Shown: in pieces, positions 53,093 through 61,140 of the stretch | How the letters are laid out: every line of letters starts with the position of its first letter | Numbering within the stretch: position 1 is the stretch's first letter | From: Cyclobacterium plantarum | Lineage (GTDB): Bacteria > Bacteroidota > Bacteroidia > Cytophagales > Cyclobacteriaceae | Reading direction: 5' to 3' | NCBI RefSeq assembly: GCF_011290685.1 | Contig: NZ_JAANYN010000002.1 | Coordinates: forward strand, 434,001 to 498,000 | DNA: 64,000 bases | The notes under the pieces: generated by a model | What the model was told of the DNA's origin: nothing | Seen by the model: the letters and a program-made list of their open reading frames with translations, nothing else | The model's database searches: none | Position numbers and translations under genes: made by a program

Positions 53093-53816
53093 ATTGCAGC
53101 AAGAAAGCTTCAAGAAGGTCTCCGACATAATATGCTACCAGAGCTGCGATAAAGCCTAAAGCAAGTGTCTCCAATACACTTTTAACGAGACCGGTTTGAT
53201 TGGCCCAGCTTTTCAGAGCGCCAACCACCAAAAAAGCCATGCCTGTGAGCAGACAGGTCCAGAAAAAGACATCAAATCTGCTGGTATAAAAATAATCCCA
53301 AACGTATACTGTAAGTGGAATAAAACCCACAGCAATAAATGAAATCAATGTTGCCAGTCCAATTTTCAGCGGGCTTTTATTTTCTTCCATCATATTGAGT
53401 TCGTCTTTCATCATTTCATTTACCCACCTGTCTTTGTCTGAAATGATCACATCAACCACTTGTTGAAGCAATTCTCCCTCAAATCCTTTTTCTCTGTAAA
53501 TTACTTCTATTTCTTCTCTTTCTTTCCCGGGCAAGTGTTCCACCTCCCAATATTCAATACTTTTGTGCTTCTGAAAATTTTCCTTGTCTGATTTGGAAGA
53601 AAGATAGGCGCCTATAGACATAGACAGCCCATCGGCAAAGAGATTGGCAAAACCCAAAATGATAATGACCAGGGGATCGAGACCGGCTCCCACTGCCCCG
53701 GCAACCACCGCAAAGGTCGTCACCGCCCCATCTATTCCTCCATATACGAACTCTCTGAGATATTCCTGGAAGCTCTTAAAAAATGGAATTTCCTGATGTA
53801 ATTCTGATTCTTTCAC
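53091..53816 (-). CDS. VIT1/CCC1 family iron/manganese transporter
   Basis: 241 residues starting from GTG (no nearby ATG gives a complete first helix). VIT family features are [25 protein letters not shown] in the first helix, [21 protein letters not shown] in the second, a soluble Glu/Met-rich metal-binding region around residues 85-145 ([32 protein letters not shown]), and three C-terminal helices. It would move Fe2+ or Mn2+ across the membrane. Stands alone, with a hairpin-rich region on its 3' side. Confidence 0.9.
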   Translation of the reverse strand: MKESELHQEIPFFKSFQEYLREFVYGGIDGAVTTFAVVAGAVGAGLDPLVIIILGFANLFADGLSMSIGAYLSSKSDKENFQKHKSIEYWEVEHLPGKEREEIEVIYREKGFEGELLQQVVDVIISDKDRWVNEMMKDELNMMEENKSPLKIGLATLISFIAVGFIPLTVYVWDYFYTSRFDVFFWTCLLTGMAFLVVGALKSWANQTGLVKSVLETLALGFIAALVAYYVGDLLEAFLLQ

Positions 53817-54180
53817 TATCTGATAATTTATTTTGAGAAAAATATAAGATGCTTTAAGATAGAAATTTTTTTTTAGAATGGAGACGAAAATAGGGTTAAA
53901 AATAGGTGATAAGAAGATTTTTAAAACAACATGTAGGTTTGGATAAATTCTTACTTTTCAAGGATAATCAGGTTTGGATTCAAAACTATTATACCAAAGG
54001 ACCTTAAATCTAAAATCAATCTCATTGAAAATGAAAGTAATAAAAACCTTCGGGATATTTTTTTCATCGTCCCCTTGTGAGAAAAAAAACAAAAACCTAC
54101 CTTTGCATCACTTCAAAAGAGAAGTACAAAAAAGAAAAAATTTAGAGTAGAAATTCAACCTTACAAATACCAAAAATAAT
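53817..54180. other. Intergenic region with the tRNA promoter
   Basis: A+T-rich, carrying the clear plus-strand promoter described separately. Nothing else is recognised between the VIT gene and the tRNA array. Confidence 0.5.
54075..54105 (+). promoter_or_regulatory. Bacteroidota consensus promoter for the tRNA-Asp locus
   Basis: TTG at 54075 and TACCTTTG at 54098-54105 with a 20-base spacer match the Bacteroidota housekeeping consensus exactly (TTG, 19-21 bases, TAnnTTTG). Start of transcription is expected near 54112, about 70 bases before the first tRNA remnant. Confidence 0.8.
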
Positions 54181-54386
54181 AGCTGGTACTTTTGCCTTTT
54201 CAGGCAAGTCCGGATGGTCAAAGGTTCGAATTTTGAAATATAAAATATTGGAGTGGTAGTTCAGCTGGTTAGAATGCCTGTCCCGACTCGTCGGGAAGGT
54301 CGCTGGTTCGAATTTTGAAATATAAAATATTGGAGTGGTAGTTCAGCTGGTTAGAATGCCTGCCTGTCACGCAGGAGGTCGCGGGT
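54181..54386 (+). repeat. 82-bp tandem array of tRNA-Asp-derived units
   Basis: Three units with an 82-base period. AGCTGGT occurs at 54181 and 54263 (and 54345); the joint GGTTCGAATTTTG occurs at 54223 and 54305. Unit 2 and unit 3 are identical for about 59 bases. Unit 1 is degraded, with only the D-arm and T-loop recognisable; unit 2 has lost its anticodon arm and 3' end; unit 3 leads into the intact tRNA-Asp. Confidence 0.8.
54250..54322 (+). pseudogene. Broken tRNA-Asp copy with a palindrome in place of the anticodon arm
   Basis: The 5' half (GGAGTGGTAGTTCAGCTGG, then TTAGAATGCC) is identical to the intact tRNA-Asp. The anticodon arm is replaced by the palindrome TCCCGACTCGTCGGGA, and the T-arm continues as TTCGAATTTTG, so the T-stem and acceptor 3' strands are missing. 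It cannot form a normal tRNA. Confidence 0.75.
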
Positions 54387-54405
54387 TCGAGTCCCGTCCA
54401 TTCCG
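54332..54405 (+). tRNA. tRNA-Asp (GUC)
   Basis: Acceptor GGAGTGG/CCATTCC (one G-T), D-arm GTTCAGCTGGTTAGAAT, anticodon stem CCTGC/GCAGG with loop CTGTCAC, giving GUC, T-arm CGGG-TTCGAGT-CCCG and discriminator G73. CCA is not encoded. All Asp identity elements visible by eye (G73, GUC, C38) are present. Confidence 0.95.
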
Positions 54406-54413
54406 CAGGAAGA

Positions 54414-54455
54414 AACCCTAATAGCTTAATTTACAAGCTGTTAGGGTTCTTCTTT
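54414..54455 (+). terminator. Terminator after tRNA-Asp
   Basis: Stem AACCCTAA-AGCTT against AAGCT-TTAGGGTT with one mismatch, followed by TCTTCTTTTT. It ends the tRNA-Asp transcript. Confidence 0.8.
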
Positions 54456-54806
54456 TTAAATGTGGGGCTAATTCTGGGGCTATTTGTAATTTTTTTCTCC
54501 GGATATGCCAAAGGTTTGAAATTCCAAGCCATTTAGTTTTACCTGAATTTTATTATCTTTTGGCTGGACAAAGTCATTGAGGATTTTAAGTCGAAATAAT
54601 TTTTTGGTCGAGTTATCAAATAAACATCAACCTCTCCCCTTCCCTTTTAAATTTAAATTACTAACTAAACACCACCTGGCACTTTTTGGGCAACACAACT
54701 TAAACCATTGATATTAAGTTAATTATTATAAATTTTTTCAACTAAAATACTTTTATTTTATCCACAAATTGATTAAATTAAGTTATCATTTTCAACTGTT
54801 GAGGCC
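54456..54806. other. Intergenic region, possible element scar
   Basis: Just after the tRNA terminator the octamer TGGGGCTA is repeated twice, 12 bases apart. A minus-strand open stretch of about 47 codons without a start (54480-54626) lies beside it. The rest is A+T-rich. No integrase or attachment core could be proven. Confidence 0.4.
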
Positions 54807-55037
54807 ATGAAATTCCTGATCAAACTTATCCTTGTGTCCTTTATTGGCACAATAGCCATGTTCGGTGCTTTGGGCAGCGAAAACGAATGGCCGGGTCTGA
54901 TAGTGGCCATTTCCGTGTGGGTCTGGTTTATTTATTCGCTTTCCAAACCAAAAGAACGGAACACTGATCAAACGATTAGGAAACTGGAGCGCAGAAACGA
55001 GGAACTTCTGAGGGAACTGGAACGAAGAGGTCACTGA
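54807..55037 (+). CDS. Small membrane protein with C-terminal coiled coil
   Basis: 76 residues. Two hydrophobic stretches (FLIKLILVSFIGTIAMFGAL and GLIVAISVWVWFIYSL) followed by a charged helical tail, TIRKLERRNEELLRELERRGH, with heptad Leu spacing. No family recognised. It is the first gene after the tRNA-Asp locus and probably accessory. Confidence 0.55.
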   Translation: MKFLIKLILVSFIGTIAMFGALGSENEWPGLIVAISVWVWFIYSLSKPKERNTDQTIRKLERRNEELLRELERRGH

Positions 55038-55081
55038 TCATATATAATTTTTCCTTCAATACCCCAAAAGCGGCAATACCA

Positions 55082-55321
55082 TCAAAGGTCCTGTTTCAAG
55101 CCCTCAATTTCCAATTCCTTGATATGCATACCAGCCAGGATCAAGTCGTCTCCTTCGATCGCTTGCAGGATTTTTTGAATCAGCTCATTTAACTTTTTAC
55201 CTTTTTCCAACCTTTCAAATGGAAAGGGATCCAGGTTCTGGTCTATCAGCTGGTTGATTTTCCGCTCAATCTGAACTTGCCGGTTTTTCAATTGCATTAC
55301 GATCAGGGAGATATCTTTCAT
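55082..55321 (-). CDS. Small helical hypothetical protein
   Basis: 79 residues from the ATG giving MKDISLIVMQLKNRQ (a TTG two codons upstream is also open). The protein is almost wholly helical and charged (RQVQIERKINQLIDQNL, LEKGKKLNELIQKILQAIEG) with no membrane segment. Not recognised. It resembles in size and style the 99-residue protein encoded at 59.8-60.1 kb, but no clear sequence identity was seen. Confidence 0.55.
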   Translation of the reverse strand: MKDISLIVMQLKNRQVQIERKINQLIDQNLDPFPFERLEKGKKLNELIQKILQAIEGDDLILAGMHIKELEIEGLKQDL

Positions 55322-55545
55322 TGTCAATTAAATTAACATATTACCGTTAATAAATTAGACAATTTTATAAATATACCTGCCTTAGGTTTTTACTTTTTTT
55401 TCCTTTTCTTTTCTCAAAAGCCCAAATTTTCAGAGAAAAGTAGTTTTATGGCTGATCCTTCCAAATTTGAATAAACGACGCTATCATCATGGATTGAGAT
55501 TTGACCCCTGTTCTTATCCAGATGGAAAACGATTCATTAACTATC

Positions 55546-57993
55546 CTATTCCGCCTTCAATGCCTTTACAGGATTCTCTCTGGTAGTACTTAAGATTCTG
55601 CCCATTACAGTGACCATGGCAATAACTAACATGATTGCCCCTGGCACCAAAAAAGCCGCAATACCTATATTAATTCTGAAAGCAAAGTTCTCCAGCCAGG
55701 AATTCCCCCAGAAGTAAATAACAGGAACTGTCAATATTACCGCCAACAAAAGAAGGTAAAGATATTCCCTGGTCAGCAATCCTATAAGGCTTCGGCTTGT
55801 AGCACCCAAAACCTTTCTAATACCTATTTCTTTTGTCTTCATGGAAGCTGAAAATGACACAAGTGCAAACAATCCTAAGCAAGCCATAAAAACGGCCAAT
55901 GACGAAAATGAGGTAAACAATTTTCCAAACTGCAGGTCTGCCTGATATTGCCTGTTGAACTCCTCATCCAGAAAAAAATAACTGAATGGGTCGCCGGGAA
56001 AAACCTTTTCATACGACTGTTTAAGGTGAGCAATTGTTCCCTGAATATCCGACTTGTTCATTCTTACAGAAAAGTAAACTCCGTAAGCATTGTCAAGAAT
56101 ATAAAAAGTTGGGGAGTAGGAATCTTTGAGGGAGTCCCAATGAAAATTTTTGACTACTCCAAGAATTTTGGTCTTGTAACTGAAAAATTCAACTTCTTGT
56201 CCCAAAGCAGCATCCGCAGAACCAAAATCCAAGGCTTCCAAAGCAGCTTCATTGATCAGTACATAGGTCCAATCCGGTATATTTTCAGGAATCTCTGTAT
56301 TAGCAATAAATTCCAATCCATAAGAAGGAATAAAATCCTTATCCATCAATACAAAATTACCCAATGCCAGGGTTTCATCGGGATCTGTAGATTTACGGAC
56401 CATACTTTCAAAAATGTACCCCTTACCAGGAACGGAGCTACTGCTGGTAACTGATGAAATGGAATGCTGCATCGTAGCCTGGTTTTTAAATGCCTGATAA
56501 TGTTCCGACAGGGTAGTGCCGTTTTCAATGACCGATTCAATGATCACCCGGGGCCCGTCAATGACAAGTATTTCCTCCACATCCATCCCAAGCTCCTGAT
56601 TCTTCATGTACAAAACCTGCTGATACACCAGATAGGTGCCGGCTATTAGCAATAGGGAAACGAAAAACTGAAACACGATCAGGCTCTTTCGAAGGCTCCA
56701 GTTACTTGTGGGATTGAAACCTCCGGTTTTTATCAGATTAACAGGTCGAAAAGAAGTCAGAACGAATGCCGGGTAAAGTCCGGAAAGTAAGGTTCCAATT
56801 CCAACCGTCAGGATGAAACCCACCCAAAAAATGGGGTCGGACAATAGCGTAAAGTAAATATTCTTCCCAACAAGTTCCTGAAGGACAGGCAGCAATACCG
56901 CTGAAAGGGCAAGTGCCAGTACAGCGGCAGTAAAATTGACCAAAACGGCTTCCAACATAAACTGGCTGATCAGTTGACCTTTATCCGCACCTATGGATTT
57001 TCTAATACCAACTTCCTTTGACCTCAACATGGCCTGGGAAGTGGTCAGGTTGACGTAATTTACCCATGCCATCAGCAGGATAAACGATGCCACAATCGCA
57101 AAAAACCACAAATGGCGCAGGTTGCCGTTATTGGTTTCAAAATCCCTGGTAAAATTGGAATATAAATGAATTTCAGTGAGTGGTTGCAATCCAATCTTCC
57201 ATTTTTCATTAAGTTTTTCCAATTCTTCACCCTTGTGCAGGGTGATGATATCTTCAAACTTTTCAACTGTTTCTATGGGATTAAAATGATCTTGAATTGA
57301 TACATAGGTGACAAAATCATCCCAGTCCCATCCCCCACCACTTTTGTATCTACCATATTTACTGATCAGAAAATCCAATGGAAAGAGAAAATCAAATTGT
57401 AAATGGGAATTTTCCAGTAGCGGCTCAAGGACGCCCGATACTACAAAACTTCCGCTCATAACCCCACCGCTTGTTTCAAGGGTTTTCCCTACCGGATTAT
57501 TATCCCCAAAATATTTAACCGCCATCCGCTCCGTAATCACTATACCATGTTTTTCTTGAAATACTGAGACTTTGTCCCCGTATTTTAATGGGTAATGAAA
57601 CAAATCTAAAAATCCGGGATCCACAAACAAAAGCCTGTCCTCCTGATGAGAAAGCTGATCATCCGGATTGATCACCACCAGACTCAAATCAAGGAAATTA
57701 ACCCTGACCAAATCTTCGATTTCAGGAAGATTGGTTTTGGCTTCGGCCCCAAGTCCGTTCGTTGTAAAAGGACTATACGAAATAATTTCTCCCCGTTTAT
57801 TGATGGTTTGGGTCAACCGATAAATCTGTTCCGAATTAGGATGAAAGCGGTCATAACTCAATTCAAAATGGATGTATTGAAAAATTAGCAAGCATACCCC
57901 CATTCCCACTGCCAGGCCAAGAATATTAATGGTAGAAAAAACTTTGTTACTCATCAAATTTCTGTAGGCAATTTTAAGGTAATTCTTCCACAT
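55546..57993 (-). CDS. FtsX/MacB-type ABC transporter permease
   Basis: 815 residues. The N-terminus MWKNYLKIAYRNLMSNKVFS leads into the first helix with INILGLAVGMGVCLLIF. A periplasmic MacB-PCD domain spans about 50-280, then three helices around 290-420 with SQAMLRSKEVGIRKSIGA, a second periplasmic region at about 450-680, and a final FtsX domain with FSASMKTKEIGIRKVLGATS. This duplicated-FtsX layout is typical of Bacteroidota permeases that work with a separate ATPase. No ATPase gene is seen here. Probable role is mechanotransmission or export; cargo unknown. Confidence 0.92.
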   Translation of the reverse strand: MWKNYLKIAYRNLMSNKVFSTINILGLAVGMGVCLLIFQYIHFELSYDRFHPNSEQIYRLTQTINKRGEIISYSPFTTNGLGAEAKTNLPEIEDLVRVNFLDLSLVVINPDDQLSHQEDRLLFVDPGFLDLFHYPLKYGDKVSVFQEKHGIVITERMAVKYFGDNNPVGKTLETSGGVMSGSFVVSGVLEPLLENSHLQFDFLFPLDFLISKYGRYKSGGGWDWDDFVTYVSIQDHFNPIETVEKFEDIITLHKGEELEKLNEKWKIGLQPLTEIHLYSNFTRDFETNNGNLRHLWFFAIVASFILLMAWVNYVNLTTSQAMLRSKEVGIRKSIGADKGQLISQFMLEAVLVNFTAAVLALALSAVLLPVLQELVGKNIYFTLLSDPIFWVGFILTVGIGTLLSGLYPAFVLTSFRPVNLIKTGGFNPTSNWSLRKSLIVFQFFVSLLLIAGTYLVYQQVLYMKNQELGMDVEEILVIDGPRVIIESVIENGTTLSEHYQAFKNQATMQHSISSVTSSSSVPGKGYIFESMVRKSTDPDETLALGNFVLMDKDFIPSYGLEFIANTEIPENIPDWTYVLINEAALEALDFGSADAALGQEVEFFSYKTKILGVVKNFHWDSLKDSYSPTFYILDNAYGVYFSVRMNKSDIQGTIAHLKQSYEKVFPGDPFSYFFLDEEFNRQYQADLQFGKLFTSFSSLAVFMACLGLFALVSFSASMKTKEIGIRKVLGATSRSLIGLLTREYLYLLLLAVILTVPVIYFWGNSWLENFAFRINIGIAAFLVPGAIMLVIAMVTVMGRILSTTRENPVKALKAE

Positions 57994-58194
57994 GTGATCT
58001 TATTTAGTTGCTGGTTTATTTCTTTTTTCTGAAAAACTCTCTGCCCCAAACACCTTATCTAACGGGTTTCCATTGAGCGACTTTCATGCCAGCTGTAATC
58101 TTTGTATAACCTAAAAAAAGTACCTTTCTCCCAATTTATGTAAATTATTTCGAACAAAATTGCCCGTAAGCGGTCAATTCTTGAAGAGCAACAA

Positions 58195-58214
58195 AAAAGC
58201 CCCTAAGGGCTTTT
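58195..58214 (-). terminator. Terminator after the 85-residue protein gene
   Basis: Stem AAAAGCCC/GGGCTTTT with a 4-base loop, followed on the minus strand by T residues. It lies two bases after the stop of the minus-strand gene. Confidence 0.8.
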
Positions 58215-58216
58215 CT

Positions 58217-58474
58217 CTAAGGTTTCGATTTCCTGGCCTTCCCCCCTTTCGGAGCAGCTACCTTTTTGCTGATATAGGCCGTATGGGTTTTTCCAAACTG
58301 GTCTGGCTCTTTTAAGGAGGCGACTTCAAATACCAGGTATTCTTTGCCATCATAGTCTACCATGTGGTCTTTTAGGATTTCCTCCAGTGTTTCTTTGGAG
58401 ATGGATAACCTAATGATGTTGAGGTCCTTTACCTGGGTTCCTTTTCCGATGTAAGTTTTTTCGAATTGTGACAT
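58217..58474 (-). CDS. Small conserved Bacteroidota protein, accessory
   Basis: 85 residues: MSQFEKTYIGKGTQVKDLNI, then IIRLSISKETLEEILKDH, a conserved-looking YLVFEVASLKEPDQFGKTHTAYIS, and a basic Lys/Arg-rich tail (PKGGKARKSKP). The compact alpha/beta pattern with basic end could bind nucleic acid. From memory, proteins of this look occur on Bacteroidota mobile elements; this is unverified. Has its own terminator. Confidence 0.65.
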   Translation of the reverse strand: MSQFEKTYIGKGTQVKDLNIIRLSISKETLEEILKDHMVDYDGKEYLVFEVASLKEPDQFGKTHTAYISKKVAAPKGGKARKSKP

Positions 58475-58911
58475 GACTTTTACTGTTTAAGGTTTGAAAT
58501 TTGATTATGCCCAAGAGAACGGGGGCTGCCAGGGGCACCCAAGCCAAGGGCCGGGCAAAAAAATTGCGGAAGGCTTCCCCCGGAAAACCCAATTTTTTTT
58601 TGATCGGGCGAAGCGTACCCTTGGCGGGTGGACCGCTGCCCTCATCTTTGCATGGATCATAATTCACAACCGGAAACAGGATAGGCCATGGCTTTGGAAA
58701 GGCTGGATTAAAAAGGAATCAAGTAATGGCCCTTAACAATAGGGGATTATCCAGCTAATGAAAACAGGGAATTTTAGGAACTACCTGGACGAACGGCTAT
58801 TAAAGATTCTGAATTTGAAGTTACCACGGAAAGCATGAATAGGCGAAAAAGGAAAAAACCTTCCAGCTTATCCAGAAAAACTGACTGAAATTACATAGAA
58901 GCCTAATTTTT
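58475..58911. other. Non-coding region with a G+C-rich structured block
   Basis: The part from about 58510 to 58640 is locally G+C-rich with A- and T-runs and partial inverted repeats (AAGCC with GGCTT, CCGGG with CCCGG), unlike its neighbours. Open frames across it in both directions look like chance. The rest shows nothing. Confidence 0.45.
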
Positions 58912-59586
58912 CTATTCCGAAACCGGATCCAGAATTCCAGGGTGATTGTTGCCAGGTTTGTTGACCTCCTTGGATATTTCATATGCCTCCATGGAATCAG
59001 CAGGATAAGCGTTCATCAATTTTAGCAAATCCTTGGGGTTTTGATCGGGATCCAACCATAATTTTTCTTCTTCCTTGGTCAAAATCACTGGCATTCTGTC
59101 ATGGATTTTTTCCATCAGTTTATTCGAGGAGGTGGTGATGATAGCATATGAATTATATATTTCGCCCTCAGGATCCTTCCAACTTGACCAGAGCCCAGCG
59201 AAAAAAAAGACCTCCCGATCAGGAAGGTAAATCCGGAAGGGCTGTTTTTCCTTGCCCTCCTTTTTCCACTCAAAAAAACTGTCAGCCAGGACCAGGCACC
59301 TTTTATTGTTTACCACCAAGGGTTTATAGGAGGGTTTTTCAAGCAGGGTTTCTGACCGGGCATTGATCATTTTATAGCCAACCTTTTTGTCCTTAGCCCA
59401 ATGGGGCACCAAACCGAAATGAAAGACATCGATCTGCTCAGGTTCATCAGAAGTGACCACCGGAGCCAATTGAGAAGGAGCAATATTGAAAGAAGGCTTC
59501 CAGTTTTTGGCCTTTTCGGACAACCTTAACTTCAATTGATCTTCAACTATCTTAAGGTCTTGTTTTTCGGAGTATCTGCCGCACAT
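58912..59586 (-). CDS. SOS response-associated peptidase (SRAP, YedK/HMCES-like)
   Basis: 224 residues from the second of two consecutive Met codons, so that Cys2 in MCGRYSE is exposed after Met removal, as the family requires. Other active-site residues visible: Asn in INARSETLLEKPSY, Glu in ADSFFEWKK, and His in KIHDRMPVIL. SRAP proteins bind abasic sites in single-stranded DNA and form a covalent link through Cys2. This copy lies in the accessory region rather than near core repair genes. Confidence 0.92.
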   Translation of the reverse strand: MCGRYSEKQDLKIVEDQLKLRLSEKAKNWKPSFNIAPSQLAPVVTSDEPEQIDVFHFGLVPHWAKDKKVGYKMINARSETLLEKPSYKPLVVNNKRCLVLADSFFEWKKEGKEKQPFRIYLPDREVFFFAGLWSSWKDPEGEIYNSYAIITTSSNKLMEKIHDRMPVILTKEEEKLWLDPDQNPKDLLKLMNAYPADSMEAYEISKEVNKPGNNHPGILDPVSE

Positions 59587-59784
59587 CATTTCCTTTTTAT
59601 GGTAAGTATTAAATTTACGAATAAATTAGCCGGGTTTTTATTATACCTTCGGGTAATTGGATTAGGGATAATAATGGAAATCCTTTTTTTGCAAGGAAAG
59701 TGCGATAGGAAAAAGATTGGAATGAAAACGAAGTGGTAGCCCGACCCGAAGGGTAAGCCCGAAAATATTTAACTTCAATTCAGG

Positions 59785-60084
59785 TTATCCCCTAAGCTTT
59801 TCTTTTAGGTTTTTATAACATTCTATTGCCAATGGCTTGAGCTCTTCCTCGGAACGTGAAATAGGAAATTCCAGGCTCCGATGCATTGCAGCCATATAGG
59901 TGGCCGAAAATTCATCCATTGCGTCATCCGCAACCCCCATCAACCTTTGAATCAGATCCATAATACCCAAATAATGACAGTACCCGGCATCCAAGTTCAA
60001 CCTGTCCAGACCCAAAATCAACTGATTGTGTTTTAGGTCCTGAATGATCAACTCAATAATCAATTCGTCCAAAGTCATATTCAT
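59785..60084 (-). CDS. Helical hypothetical protein
   Basis: 99 residues (start could be two codons later). Mostly helical: LDELIIELIIQDLKHNQLILGLDRLNLDAGYCHYLGIMDLIQRLMG, then ADDAMDEFSATYMAAMHRSL and a charged end EEELKPLAIECYKNLKEKL. No signal peptide. Not recognised. It precedes the SRAP gene on the same strand, about 200 bases away, in the accessory zone. Confidence 0.6.
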   Translation of the reverse strand: MNMTLDELIIELIIQDLKHNQLILGLDRLNLDAGYCHYLGIMDLIQRLMGVADDAMDEFSATYMAAMHRSLEFPISRSEEELKPLAIECYKNLKEKLRG

Positions 60085-60357
60085 CTTAACATATAGGTTT
60101 TCGGTTAAATGGAGGCCACTCTCTATTTGCTGTCAACTTTGTTGCAGCCTTACAAAATTCAATAATCGATGCCCCCTACCCTATTCTGATAAGGCATATA
60201 TTATTTTCTAAACATGAACAAGTGCTGGAGGAAAAAAGACGAAATCCCGGCCGAACCCAGATGCTCACCAGCATAAATTATCCTCCCTACGGATATTTTA
60301 TTTAAAAATCCATCACTACCTTATAGCCAATTCTAAGGAAATGGTTAATTTTGATCA

Positions 60358-60777
60358 ATGACAGATAGTAACAACAGGCCGGGAAAAATCCACCTGGACC
60401 GCAATATCAAGAGGTTCAGGGAAATGCTGGGCATCAAGCAGGAAGCCCTGGCCCATGAGCTGGGTGCTGACTGGTCCCAAAAGAAAATCTCCTTGCTGGA
60501 GCAAAAGGAAACAGTAGAAGATGCCATCCTGGCCCAAGTTTCCGAAATCCTGAAAATTCCCGTGGAAGCCATTCAAAATTTTGATGAGGAGCAGGCGATT
60601 ACAGTAATTTCAAGCACTTTCAACGATAATTCAGCTGTAGTGTACAATAATCCAGTATTTAATCCGATGGATAAAATTATCAAACTACATGAAGAGAAAA
60701 TTGCACTTTATGAACGTATGTTGAAGGAGAAGGATGAAATGATGGTGAGATTGGAGCGGTTGTTGGAGGGGAAATAG
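60358..60777 (+). CDS. XRE-type helix-turn-helix regulator
   Basis: 139 residues. The HTH lies at about 13-65: LDRNIKRFREMLGIKQEALAHELGADWSQKKISLLEQKETVEDAILAQVSEIL, with the typical Gln-Glu-Ala-Leu-Ala turn. After it comes a linker and a C-terminal coiled coil, KIIKLHEEKIALYERMLKEKDEMMVRLERLLEGK, likely for dimerisation. It is the plus-strand gene before the DUF4007-ATPase pair and may regulate it, although 363 bases lie between. Confidence 0.85.
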   Translation: MTDSNNRPGKIHLDRNIKRFREMLGIKQEALAHELGADWSQKKISLLEQKETVEDAILAQVSEILKIPVEAIQNFDEEQAITVISSTFNDNSAVVYNNPVFNPMDKIIKLHEEKIALYERMLKEKDEMMVRLERLLEGK

Positions 60778-61140
60778 AGTGAAGCTAAAAATTTCATAAC
60801 TTAAAAGGATTCATGAGTTCACCTAATTTCGAATTACACCTATTTTTATAAAGGGTGGCAGAATTAAGCTTTTAAGGATTGACCACAAATATCATTTTAA
60901 AAAAGTGGAATGATTATATTTTTATTTCACTCCATCCAAAAATGGAGATTCCTTCCAAAAAAATCTTTAGCAAGTTAACTTTTTTCTTTTCAGATACTTT
61001 AATCCAGAAAAAAGACAAAAACGGAAAAGCTGAATCGTCCCCACAATTGAAGGTTAGATTAATAAGTAAGGCCCAATTTCCTCAAAAATCAGCAATAATT
61101 TGGTTACTTTGTAGCATAAAATAATTTTCCACACAAAGAG
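60778..61140. other. A+T-rich leader region of the DUF4007 operon
   Basis: Markedly A+T-rich. A TTACTTTG box at 61104-61111 is one mismatch from the Bacteroidota -7 element, but no matching TTG lies at the right distance. A short purine-rich AAAGAG lies just before the DUF4007 start. An 81-codon frame here begins with TTG and looks like chance. Confidence 0.4.

Noticed and set aside
54181-54386. CRISPR-like periodic repeat
   Set aside because: The 82-base units are tRNA-Asp fragments without unique spacers, and there are only three of them; no cas gene is nearby.
54480-54626. Minus-strand open stretch of about 47 codons beside the TGGGGCTA repeats
   Set aside because: Has no start codon and no recognisable motif; it might be the tail of a lost gene but cannot be supported as a feature.
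55948-56454. 168-codon plus-strand frame inside the FtsX permease gene
   Set aside because: Antisense shadow; the permease frame has membrane helices and FtsX motifs throughout.
58410-58736. Two opposing frames of 80-85 codons in the G+C-rich block
   Set aside because: They overlap each other, and one overlaps the start of the real 85-residue gene. Their composition (Pro/Lys/Trp-rich) does not look like protein-coding sequence.
61104-61111. TTACTTTG as promoter of the DUF4007 operon
   Set aside because: One mismatch to TAnnTTTG and no TTG at the required distance upstream.
60879-61124. 81-codon plus-strand frame before DUF4007
   Set aside because: Starts with TTG, has low-complexity A+T-rich composition, no recognisable fold and no ribosome site; it looks like chance in an A+T-rich leader.
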